Source of the DNA: Candidatus Methylomirabilota bacterium
GTDB taxonomy: Bacteria > Methylomirabilota > Methylomirabilia > Methylomirabilales > CSP1-5
DNA length: 11,224 nt
Reading direction: 5' to 3'
Assembly: GCA_023249165.1 (NCBI GenBank)
Contig: JAHFDE010000062.1
Location: 1 to 11,224 of the forward strand
Positions 1 through 6,810 of the stretch are shown here, one piece after another (position 1 is the first letter of the stretch; every line of letters starts with the position of its first letter). Made by a program: the position numbers and the translations under genes. The notes beneath the pieces are model-generated. The model was not told where the DNA came from. It ran no database searches and worked only from the letters and a program-made list of their open reading frames with translations.

Positions 1-1759
1 CCCAGTCGACCACGTGAGTCACTTCGCCCCACTCGTCGAACAGGATGATCGTGCTAGAGGCAGCATCGGTCGAAGCCGCCGCGCCCCGAGCGATCTTCTG
101 CAGCGTCTCGTCCAGGTCCAGGGACCCGCTGACCTGCGTGGCGGCCTCGTACAGCTCCGCCACCGTCGACGCGTACCGCTGGATCTGCTGGTAGGCCCGG
201 GCGTTGGCAACGGCGATGGCCGCCTGGCTGCCCAGGGCACTCATCAACGCCCGCTCATCCGGGCTGAAGAGGCGCCGCTGGCGCGTGAAGATGGCGAGGA
301 CCCCCAGGACACGACCCTCGCTCAACAGGGGAATGGCGGCGAAGGAGATGATGGCCGCCTGGTCCAAGAAGCGCCTGCTCGGCCAACGCGATTCCTGCCT
401 CACATCGGCGATGTACTGGGGCTCTCCCCGCTCGATGACCCTCCCAACGACTCCACTGGTGTACGGGATTCGGTCCCCCATCAATTCGGCAAACTCCTGC
501 AGGCCGTGACTGGCCTCCACCTTGAACTCGCGTGCCTCCTCGTCTGCCACCAACAGCCAGACACCGGAAACCTCGAGAAACTCCGCCGCCGCCTTCACCG
601 CGAAGTCGTAGACCTCCTGGAGGTCCAGAGAGGCGGTCATCAGCTTCGTCAGATGGATGAGGGCTTGCAGTTTATTGGCCCGCTCCTGGATCTCCTGAAA
701 GAGGGTGCTCTTCTCAATGGTGAGGGCCGCCTGGTTCGCCAAGGTTTGGCAGAACTCGATCTCGTCGCGCGTGAAGGACCGCGCCGGCCCCCGACTCGTC
801 AAGCTGACCACCCCGATGCTCTGATTCTGCCTGAGGAGTGGGACCACCAACATCGAGCGGATCGGGACAGAGAGGAGGAGATCACGGATATCGGAAAGCA
901 CAGGTTCCGCGGCCACATCGGGGACGACGAGAGGCTGCCGCGTCTCGAGGACCCGACGGATCTCCGGGTACCGGTCCAAGGACAAGTGGATCCCTTGAAC
1001 CCAGGGATTCTCTTTCGACTGGTCATACCCGGCGATCAGATCGGCTGTCATCTCTCCCGGTGCCGCGAGGGTGATGGCGCACCGGTCCACCTGCATCGTC
1101 TCAAGGAACCGCTTGATGATGCCCCACATGCCCTGATCTCTCACCGCGGCAGTGACCACCGTGGTCCTCATCGGGGAAAGGGTTTGAGTTTGGGTCTGGC
1201 TCAGCTGCCGCCTCAGGCTGGTATAGAGCGCGGCGTTGGTCAATGCCCTGGTGAGATGGTGGCCCACGGCGGTGAAGAGTCGCACCGCGGCCTCGTCGAA
1301 CCGGGTGGGGAGGCGACTGAAGACCCCCAAGACTCCCGCGATCCGCACGGTGCCCGGGAGAGGAATGATCAGAAAGGAGCCGGCCCCCTCAGGGATGGGT
1401 ATCGCGGTGAGCTCGGGGGCGTGCGAGACATCGGGGTAGCAGCGGGGGACACCCTCCTGGAGGACCTCCGCCTCGACAGCGGTCGGCGTCGCACCCCGGC
1501 CGGCGGCTGCCTCATCGCCGACGATCTTCATCCCCCCTTCCTCTAGATCTTTCAGGAGGACATAGGCGGAGCGCACTTCCTCCAACTCTGCGATCTTCTC
1601 CAGGGCCGACCGGAGCACCTCCTCCTGGTTCAACGACCGCCCGACAGCCTCGGCAACGGCGTTCAAGAGGCTCAGCTCCCGGATACTGGGGCCGTCCGCA
1701 CGTTTCCCCTTCTCTTGCGAGACGTCCAGGGGTCTTCTGGATTTCCCGTGCTGCTCCAT
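1..1759 (-). CDS. Multi-GAF-domain sensory protein, 3' end beyond the window
   Basis: The frame is open from an ATG at 1759 to the window edge, giving 586 residues without a stop and without its C-terminus. The protein looks like serial GAF domains: GAF1 about residues 30-178, GAF2 about 205-352, GAF3 about 375-525 and the start of a fourth from about 540. Repeated GAF features support this, such as IRSMLVVPLL and ISFAAIPLLSEGRVLGVLAI, followed by helices like LANQAALTIE and LGSQAAIAVANARAY. No signal peptide or membrane segment is visible, so it is probably cytoplasmic. GAF domains bind small ligands or cofactors and usually feed a histidine kinase, GGDEF/EAL, PP2C or AAA+ output. The output domain should lie left of base 1 and cannot be named here. 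The start is preceded by GAGGGG only a few bases away. A sigma-54-like promoter lies upstream. Confidence 0.85.
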   Translation of the reverse strand, partial: MEQHGKSRRPLDVSQEKGKRADGPSIRELSLLNAVAEAVGRSLNQEEVLRSALEKIAELEEVRSAYVLLKDLEEGGMKIVGDEAAAGRGATPTAVEAEVLQEGVPRCYPDVSHAPELTAIPIPEGAGSFLIIPLPGTVRIAGVLGVFSRLPTRFDEAAVRLFTAVGHHLTRALTNAALYTSLRRQLSQTQTQTLSPMRTTVVTAAVRDQGMWGIIKRFLETMQVDRCAITLAAPGEMTADLIAGYDQSKENPWVQGIHLSLDRYPEIRRVLETRQPLVVPDVAAEPVLSDIRDLLLSVPIRSMLVVPLLRQNQSIGVVSLTSRGPARSFTRDEIEFCQTLANQAALTIEKSTLFQEIQERANKLQALIHLTKLMTASLDLQEVYDFAVKAAAEFLEVSGVWLLVADEEAREFKVEASHGLQEFAELMGDRIPYTSGVVGRVIERGEPQYIADVRQESRWPSRRFLDQAAIISFAAIPLLSEGRVLGVLAIFTRQRRLFSPDERALMSALGSQAAIAVANARAYQQIQRYASTVAELYEAATQVSGSLDLDETLQKIARGAAASTDAASSTIILFDEWGEVTHVVDW

Positions 1760-1764
1760 ACCCC

Positions 1765-1860
1765 TCAGGGACTCACTCCATAGATGAATTGGTGTTCCTG
1801 ATCCGCCTGGTCGAGGGCCTGCCGCATCTGTCGATCGGACTCCCTCGGCATATTCCTCAT
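1765..1860 (-). CDS. Possible 31-codon small ORF upstream of the GAF gene
   Basis: A short frame begins at an ATG at 1860 and ends with TGA at 1765-1767, five bases before the ATG of the GAF protein. The stop codon overlaps the GAGGGG that would serve as the ribosome site for the next gene, a layout compatible with translational coupling. The peptide is charged and glutamine-rich, begins MRNMPRESDRQ and has no membrane segment. No family is recognised. The ribosome site in front of its own ATG is only a weak GTGGGG. It may be a leader peptide or a chance frame in a GC-rich leader. Confidence 0.25.
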   Translation of the reverse strand: MRNMPRESDRQMRQALDQADQEHQFIYGVSP

Positions 1861-1881
1861 CCCCACGTCATCGAGCCCTAG

Positions 1882-1902
1882 GGGGAAAGCGAGGCAGGCC
1901 TC
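1882..1902 (-). other. Small hairpin in the GAF-gene leader
   Basis: On the minus strand CGAGG, a four-base loop CCTG and CCTCG form a 5-bp hairpin in the gap between lolA and the GAF gene. It is followed by CTTT rather than a T-tract, so it is a poor terminator. It lies just downstream of the candidate sigma-54 start point. Function unknown; limits are approximate. Confidence 0.2.
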
Positions 1903-1913
1903 GTTTGGCGGTT

Positions 1914-1929
1914 TGCAAAGACCATGCCC
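1914..1929 (-). promoter_or_regulatory. Candidate sigma-54 (-24/-12) promoter of the GAF gene
   Basis: Read on the minus strand the site is GGGCATGGTCTTTGCA. It has the invariant GG, then ten bases, then GC, with further agreement at GGCA, G and TTGCA to the RpoN consensus TGGCACG-N4-TTGCW (two mismatches). Transcription would begin near 1903, about 145 nt before the GAF start codon. No RpoN activator site has been identified, and no sigma-70 promoter is obvious in this gap. The call rests on motif match and position only. Confidence 0.4.
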
Positions 1930-1985
1930 AGATACCAACGGACGGTTGTTTCCCTCGTTCTGCGTATCGCCCCTCTGGCAAAGTC

Positions 1986-2639
1986 TTAGCGGGGAAAAAG
2001 CTCCTCTGCCCGGAGAATCTTGACCCCGGGTGGCGGGACAAAAGAGAAGAGATCAGCCGGGAGGTCGCTCTTCACCTCGAGATGAGAGAAGCGCATGACC
2101 GTCCGATTATTATAGGGATCCTGGATGGTCAGGGACCGGATGTACAGGGTGGCCTCATCGACCTCCATCTCCATCTGGCTGAGGTGCGGATCGGGACGGC
2201 GCGGGATCAGAACCAGACGGTAGGAATCCCCATGAAGACTGACCTGGCGCAGCACGAACTGGTCGGTCAATCGCCCTGCCCCCACCAGGAAGTCAAAGGG
2301 GATGGAGCTCACCGCTGTTTTCAGATCCTGAACAATGACCTGCCGATCCGTGGGGGTGTAGGCCCACAGGGTGCTCCCGTTGGTCACCAGCAAGCGCTGC
2401 TCGGGCCGTTCGTATTCCCAACGCATCATCCCGGGACGTTTGAGGTAGAAGGCCCCCCGGGCCTCCTCCACCTGTCCCATCGCCAACTCGACCCGTTGCG
2501 AAAACTGGCCCTTCAGCGCCCTGGTCCCATCATAAAAACCCTGAATCCGCTCGACCACCCCCTGCCCCTGAGGGGTCAATCCAACGGCCAGGAGACTCAA
2601 GGCCAGAAACCATCGACCACGCTTCACGACGCTCACCAC
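1986..2639 (-). CDS. lolA: Outer membrane lipoprotein carrier protein LolA
   Basis: LolA is the periplasmic chaperone that takes lipoproteins released by LolCDE at the inner membrane to the outer-membrane acceptor. The 217-residue length fits the family. Recognisable features are LKGQFSQ at residues 42-48 and the block from GAFYLKRPG through MMRWEYERPEQRL to LWAYTPTDRQVIVQD (residues 62-105), which matches the LolA beta-sheet core with its conserved RW.Y..P..Q. The N-terminus (KRGRWFLALSLLAVG) is a signal peptide, although no clean AXA cleavage site is evident. The frame opens with GTG at 2639. A second GTG at 2627, giving an MKRGRW start, is behind GGTGAG and may be the real start. It lies 18 bp after ftsK, so the two are probably co-transcribed. 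LolA implies a diderm envelope. Confidence 0.9.
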   Translation of the reverse strand: MVSVVKRGRWFLALSLLAVGLTPQGQGVVERIQGFYDGTRALKGQFSQRVELAMGQVEEARGAFYLKRPGMMRWEYERPEQRLLVTNGSTLWAYTPTDRQVIVQDLKTAVSSIPFDFLVGAGRLTDQFVLRQVSLHGDSYRLVLIPRRPDPHLSQMEMEVDEATLYIRSLTIQDPYNNRTVMRFSHLEVKSDLPADLFSFVPPPGVKILRAEELFPR

Positions 2640-2657
2640 CGGCAGGGGTCACCGTCT

Positions 2658-4874
2658 TCACACCCCGGACGCCCAAGGCCTGAGGACCACCCGGTGTCCT
2701 CTCGCATCGGGATGGCTGACGATCCCATCGCGTTCCATGCGGTCAATCATGCGGCCCGCCCTGTTAAAACCGATCCGGAGTCGCCTCTGAAGCAGCGAGA
2801 TCGACGGCTGTCCTGTCTGCCGCACAATCCGTTCGGCCTCGCGATAGAGGGTTTCCTCTTCATCAGCAATCTCCCCTCCCTCGCTCTGCGTGTCCTCAGC
2901 GACCTGGAGCGCCCACGGAAAGGGCTCGAAGGCATTCGTCACCTTCAACGATTCGACCACGCGGGCGATCTCCTGATCCGACACGTAGCACCCGTGAATC
3001 CGGGTCGGCTTCGAGCTCACCGGAGGCAGGAAGAGCATGTCACCGCCGCCCAGCAACTGCTCCGCGCCGTTCGTGTCCAGGATCGTGCGCGAATCGACCT
3101 TCGAGGAGACCTGAAAGGAAATCCTGGCGGGGAAATTGGCCTTGATGACGCCCGTGATCACGTCCACGGACGGCCGCTGGGTCGCCACCACGAGATGGAT
3201 CCCCACCGCCCGCGCCATCTGGGCCAACCGGGCGATACTATTTTCCACCAACGACGATTCCGAGAAGATCAGATCCGCGAGCTCATCGATGACCACCACC
3301 AGATGCGCGAGGCGCGGCCTCTCCACAGACCGCGCCGTGTTGTAGGCCTCGAGCGAGCGCGCGCCGACCTCCGCGAAGAGCTTGTACCGCCCCTCCATAT
3401 GCTTCACGACCATCTGCAGACATTTGGCGGCCTGCCGGGCGTCCGTGATGACCTGCCACGCCTTGTCCCCTCCGTTCGTCTCGGCGACTAACGGATCGTC
3501 GACCAGATGGGGAATATTGTTGTAGACGGAGAGTTCGACCCGTTTGGGATCGATGAGCAGCAGCCGCACCGCCTCCGGCGCGGAACGGTAGAGGAAACCG
3601 AGAACGATGCTGTGGATACAGACACTCTTGCCGCTGCCGGTGGCTCCCGCAATCAGCAGATGCGGCATCTGCTGGAGATCCGCCACATAGGGATCGCCAG
3701 CGGTGTCTTTGCCCAGCGCGATCGGCAGGGGGGACCGACATTTTTCAAACGCCTCGGAGGCGAGGACATCCCTAAGGGGGACGACCGCGCGATTCTTGTT
3801 GGGAATCTCCACCCCGACCGCAGCCTTGCCGGGGACCGGAGCGACGATGCGAACGCTCAAGGCCTTGAGGCTGAGCGCCAGGTCATCCGCCAAACTCACG
3901 ATCCGGTTGACCTTGATCCCGGGCGCGGGTTCAATCTCGTAGCGGGTGATCACCGGTCCCGATTGGGTCTCGCTCACCCGCCCTTCAACCCCAAAATCGT
4001 GCAGGGTCTTCTCGAGGATTTTCTTGTTCTCCTCCCGCTCGTGATCCAAGGGTCGGGAAGAGGGCGGGCCTGAGGCGTCGAGCAGGGAGAGGGGGGGCAG
4101 CTCGTGTTCCCCCGGCTCCCGAGCGACCCGCCGCGTCGTCCCCAGTGCGTCGCCAGCAGCGTCTTGGGGGGTCTCCGGCGGGGCACTCCGGGGCGGGCGC
4201 TCGCGGCGTGGTCTTTCACGCCGGCCGACCTGGCCCTCCGGCAAGGGTGCTGCCGGGATCGCTCTCCGGGCAGACTGGAAAAGCCCGGCGAGGCCCGAAC
4301 CCAGCCACGCCACGATCTCCCGGAGAGAGCGGATGAGCCCGACAAAGGAGCCCTGCGAGATCAGGATCACACAAAGGAGTATCCCGGTCAGGGTCGCCAG
4401 GTACAGACCGAAGGGACCCAGGGCGGGACGGAGCACGTGGAAGAGGAGCGCGCCCAGGAACCCCCCGGGCTGCCCCCCCTGAAACGAGGTGACGATTCCC
4501 TGGTGCTGGAGCAGGCTGAACAGGAGGCAGGTGGAGATGAGGAGACAGAAGAAGCCGACGACCTCGACGGCCCGCGGCTCCCGGCTCCCTCCAACGATGA
4601 GGGCAAAGCCAAGCCAGAAGAGGGCCGGCGGGAACAGGAACGCGGCAACCCCCACGATCCCCAGGAGATCTCCGGCCACGTGGGCCCCCACCAAACCCCC
4701 AAAGTTGCGCGGGGCCTCCTCGCGGGAGACATAGTGGAAAAAGGAGGGATCGTGCGGGCTGAAGGAGACCAGGCTGACCAACAACAGGAGGGCAGAGGCC
4801 GTCACGAGAAGGCCTGTGACCTCTCTCGCCTTTGGATGGCGAAAGATCGTGGACAAGACCGCGGCGAGCTTCAT
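2658..4874 (-). CDS. ftsK: DNA translocase FtsK
   Basis: FtsK is a divisome-anchored, ATP-driven hexameric pump that clears chromosome ends through the closing septum and activates XerCD recombination at dif. The protein has 738 residues from the ATG at 4874. Hydrophobic segments near 20-40, 65-96, 102-123 and 137-174 form the N-terminal membrane domain. A short Pro/Arg-rich linker (about 205-260) follows, much shorter than in E. coli FtsK and closer to SpoIIIE-type proteins. The motor has Walker A GATGSGKS (410-417), LLLIDPKRVE (438-447) and the Walker B VVVIDELADL (526-535). The C-terminal winged-helix gamma domain (about 670-732, with RLRIGFNRAGRMIDRMERDG) reads KOPS polarity sequences. 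The frame extends to a GTG at 4913 (751 residues). ATG 4874 is preferred because the AGGGG in front and the N-terminus MKLAAVLSTIFRHP fit the family. It sits between rnj and lolA in the same direction. Confidence 0.95.
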   Translation of the reverse strand: MKLAAVLSTIFRHPKAREVTGLLVTASALLLLVSLVSFSPHDPSFFHYVSREEAPRNFGGLVGAHVAGDLLGIVGVAAFLFPPALFWLGFALIVGGSREPRAVEVVGFFCLLISTCLLFSLLQHQGIVTSFQGGQPGGFLGALLFHVLRPALGPFGLYLATLTGILLCVILISQGSFVGLIRSLREIVAWLGSGLAGLFQSARRAIPAAPLPEGQVGRRERPRRERPPRSAPPETPQDAAGDALGTTRRVAREPGEHELPPLSLLDASGPPSSRPLDHEREENKKILEKTLHDFGVEGRVSETQSGPVITRYEIEPAPGIKVNRIVSLADDLALSLKALSVRIVAPVPGKAAVGVEIPNKNRAVVPLRDVLASEAFEKCRSPLPIALGKDTAGDPYVADLQQMPHLLIAGATGSGKSVCIHSIVLGFLYRSAPEAVRLLLIDPKRVELSVYNNIPHLVDDPLVAETNGGDKAWQVITDARQAAKCLQMVVKHMEGRYKLFAEVGARSLEAYNTARSVERPRLAHLVVVIDELADLIFSESSLVENSIARLAQMARAVGIHLVVATQRPSVDVITGVIKANFPARISFQVSSKVDSRTILDTNGAEQLLGGGDMLFLPPVSSKPTRIHGCYVSDQEIARVVESLKVTNAFEPFPWALQVAEDTQSEGGEIADEEETLYREAERIVRQTGQPSISLLQRRLRIGFNRAGRMIDRMERDGIVSHPDARGHRVVLRPWASGV

Positions 4875-4946
4875 AACCCCTCGTGCACGGTTCACCCGTG
4901 ACCGTCTCCCCACACAGTCATGGCTACAAGCCTAGCACAACTGCGC

Positions 4947-4967
4947 GGGCCGCTCCAAGAACGGCCC
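4947..4967 (-). other. Hairpin between rnj and ftsK
   Basis: The arms GGGCCG and CGGCCC are separated by nine bases and begin one base after the rnj stop codon. No T-tract follows on the minus strand, so this is not a standard intrinsic terminator. It could mark an mRNA processing or 3'-end protection point that lets rnj and ftsK differ in expression while sharing a transcript. A second hairpin (CACGG, five-base loop, CCGTG; 4886-4900) lies just ahead of the preferred ftsK ATG. Confidence 0.35.
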
Positions 4968-4968
4968 A

Positions 4969-6654
4969 TTAGGCACCGGGATTCCCCTCCATCTCGACGA
5001 TGACCGGCAGGATCATGGGTCGGCGATCAAAGGCCTTCTGAATGAACCTTCGCAGTGCCACCTTCACGTTCTCCTTCAGCAGGGCCAGATCCCCCCGTTC
5101 CTCCTCCGAAGCCCCTGTCAGCACCTCGGTCACCACCCGTCTGGCCGCATCAAAGAGGGCGTCCTGATCCTGGAGATGTACGAACCCTCGAGCAATGATC
5201 TCCGGACCGGCCACCACGGCCCTCGTCTCCCGATGCAGCCCCACCACCACCACCACCATCCCATCCCTCGCCAGATGCTGTCGCTCCCGGAGAACGGCAT
5301 CTCCCACATCCCCGACGCCCTTCCCATCCACAAAGACTCGACCCCCGGCAACCTTGCCAACGATCCCCCCCTTGTCGGGAGTAAACTCGAGGATATCCCC
5401 GTTCTCGGCCAGATAGATGTGCTCCGGATCAATTCCGACTGCCGCGGCGAGGCGCGCATGGTGATGGCGATGCCGGTACTCGCCGTGGATCGGGACGAAG
5501 AACTTTGGGCGGGTGAGGTTCAGCATCAACTTGAGTTCCTCCTGACACGGGTGACCCGACACGTGAACGGGGGCGAGCTCCTCCGTGACCACCTCTGCCC
5601 CCCGCCTGAGGAGCTGGTTGATGGTCCGCGCGATCGATCGCTCGTTTCCTGGGATGACCCTGGCGGAGAAGACCACCGTGTCTCCGGGGGTGATTTCAAT
5701 CTGTTTGTGCTCCCCCGCTGCGATCCGTGCAATGGCGGAGAGGGGCTCGCCCTGGGACCCGGTCGCGATGATCACCGTCTCGGCCGGGGACAGGTGTCTC
5801 AGCTCGTCGAGCCGCACCAGGACGCCGGGTGGGATTCTCAGGTACCCCATATCGGCCCCAATTCGGGTGTTGGCGATCATGCTCTTGCCGTGGACGGCCA
5901 CCTTTCTCCCCATCCCGGCGGCAACGTCCAGGACCTGTTGGATGCGATGGATGTGGCTGGCAAAGCACGCGACGACGATCCGCCGCCTCGCCGCTCGAAA
6001 GATCTCCTCGAGGGCCTGCCCCACCGTCCGCTCCGAGGGCGTGAAGCCAGGCCGTAGGGCATTGGTCGAATCGGAGAGGAGAACCAACACCCCACGGTCT
6101 CCCAGTTCGGCGAATTTGTGATAGTCGGTGAGCTTCCCGTCCACCGGGGTGGGATCAAACTTGAAATCCCCGGCGTGGATGATGAGGCCTGCTGGCGTCT
6201 CCAGCGCCACCCCCACCCCGTCGGGGATGCTGTGGCAGACCCGCATGCACTCCGCCTGCAGGCCTCCCAAGCGGAAGGGCTCCCGGGGCGCGACCTCCCG
6301 CAGGTCGGCATCGAGACTCTGCTCTCGGATCTTCTCGGCCGCCAGGGCGAGGGAAAGGCGGGTCCCGTAGACGGGGATGGGGAGCTCCTTGAGTAGGAAG
6401 GGGAGCGATCCGGTGTGGTCCTCGTGGCCGTGGGTGAGGATGAGTCCACGAACCTTCTCGCGGTGCTCCAGCAGGTAGCTGAAGTCCGGGATCACCAGAT
6501 CAATCCCCAGCATCTCCTCCTCGGGGAACATCAGCCCGGCGTCGATGACGATCATATCGTCCGTCGTCTCGACCACAAACATGTTCATCCCGATCTCCCC
6601 GAGGCCACCGAGGGGGATGATCCGCACCCATTCGTTTTCCGGCAAACCGGACAC
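4969..6654 (-). CDS. rnj: Ribonuclease J (metallo-beta-lactamase / beta-CASP RNase)
   Basis: RNase J is a Zn-dependent endo- and 5'-3' exoribonuclease used for mRNA turnover and rRNA maturation. The 561-residue length is typical. The N-terminus RIIPLGGLGEIGMN is the usual opening. The metal-binding signature THGHEDH is at 74-80, further metal ligands are expected at H141 (CHSIPDG) and D163 (HAGDFKFD), and the beta-CASP domain follows LLSDSTNA (192-199). Conserved late motifs VHVSGH (363-368) and PIHGEYRH (388-395) are intact. A C-terminal domain ends near FIQKAFDRRPMILPVIVEM. The start is GTG at 6654, with GGAGGG immediately in front; the spacing is tight, so the start is slightly uncertain. 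No strong promoter is evident in the repeat-rich gap before it. It probably leads the rnj-ftsK-lolA unit. Confidence 0.95.
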   Translation of the reverse strand: MSGLPENEWVRIIPLGGLGEIGMNMFVVETTDDMIVIDAGLMFPEEEMLGIDLVIPDFSYLLEHREKVRGLILTHGHEDHTGSLPFLLKELPIPVYGTRLSLALAAEKIREQSLDADLREVAPREPFRLGGLQAECMRVCHSIPDGVGVALETPAGLIIHAGDFKFDPTPVDGKLTDYHKFAELGDRGVLVLLSDSTNALRPGFTPSERTVGQALEEIFRAARRRIVVACFASHIHRIQQVLDVAAGMGRKVAVHGKSMIANTRIGADMGYLRIPPGVLVRLDELRHLSPAETVIIATGSQGEPLSAIARIAAGEHKQIEITPGDTVVFSARVIPGNERSIARTINQLLRRGAEVVTEELAPVHVSGHPCQEELKLMLNLTRPKFFVPIHGEYRHRHHHARLAAAVGIDPEHIYLAENGDILEFTPDKGGIVGKVAGGRVFVDGKGVGDVGDAVLRERQHLARDGMVVVVVGLHRETRAVVAGPEIIARGFVHLQDQDALFDAARRVVTEVLTGASEEERGDLALLKENVKVALRRFIQKAFDRRPMILPVIVEMEGNPGA

Positions 6655-6694
6655 CCTCCAATTCGTGGAACAGCGGTCGACAATCGGCTATCCC

Positions 6695-6785
6695 AGCTAG
6701 CAAGCTAGGAAGCGGGCATGCTAGAACGCTCAAATGCCCATACGTACTCCAGCATCCTAGCTTCCAAGCGTGCTAGCGTTCTAGC
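6695..6785. repeat. CTAG-rich cluster of interleaved inverted repeats between lon and rnj
   Basis: Six CTAG tetramers fall in 91 bp. Three inverted pairs can be read: 6720-6730 with 6775-6785 (perfect, arm GCTAGAACGCT), 6702-6713 with 6752-6763 (arm AAGCTAGGAAGC, one mismatch) and 6714-6719 with 6734-6739 (GGGCAT/ATGCCC). The first two pairs interleave (A-B-A'-B'), so both cannot form as simple nested hairpins. The sequence lies wholly between the lon stop and the rnj start. It looks like a dispersed intergenic repeat element, with no coding content. No T-tract follows any arm. Confidence 0.6.
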
Positions 6786-6810
6786 CTTCGTGGCTGCTGA
6801 CTGCCACCTC

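Noticed and set aside
14..1546. A 510-codon plus-strand open frame opposite the GAF gene
   Set aside because: The minus-strand frame has coherent GAF motifs; the plus-strand translation is low-complexity antisense.
1905..3491. A 528-codon plus-strand frame opposite lolA and ftsK
   Set aside because: It crosses the lolA-ftsK boundary and lacks any recognisable domain, so it is a shadow.
5239..5259. CCA/CAC trinucleotide run
   Set aside because: It encodes the valine-rich MVVVVV strand that is normal in RNase J, so it is not an independent repeat element.
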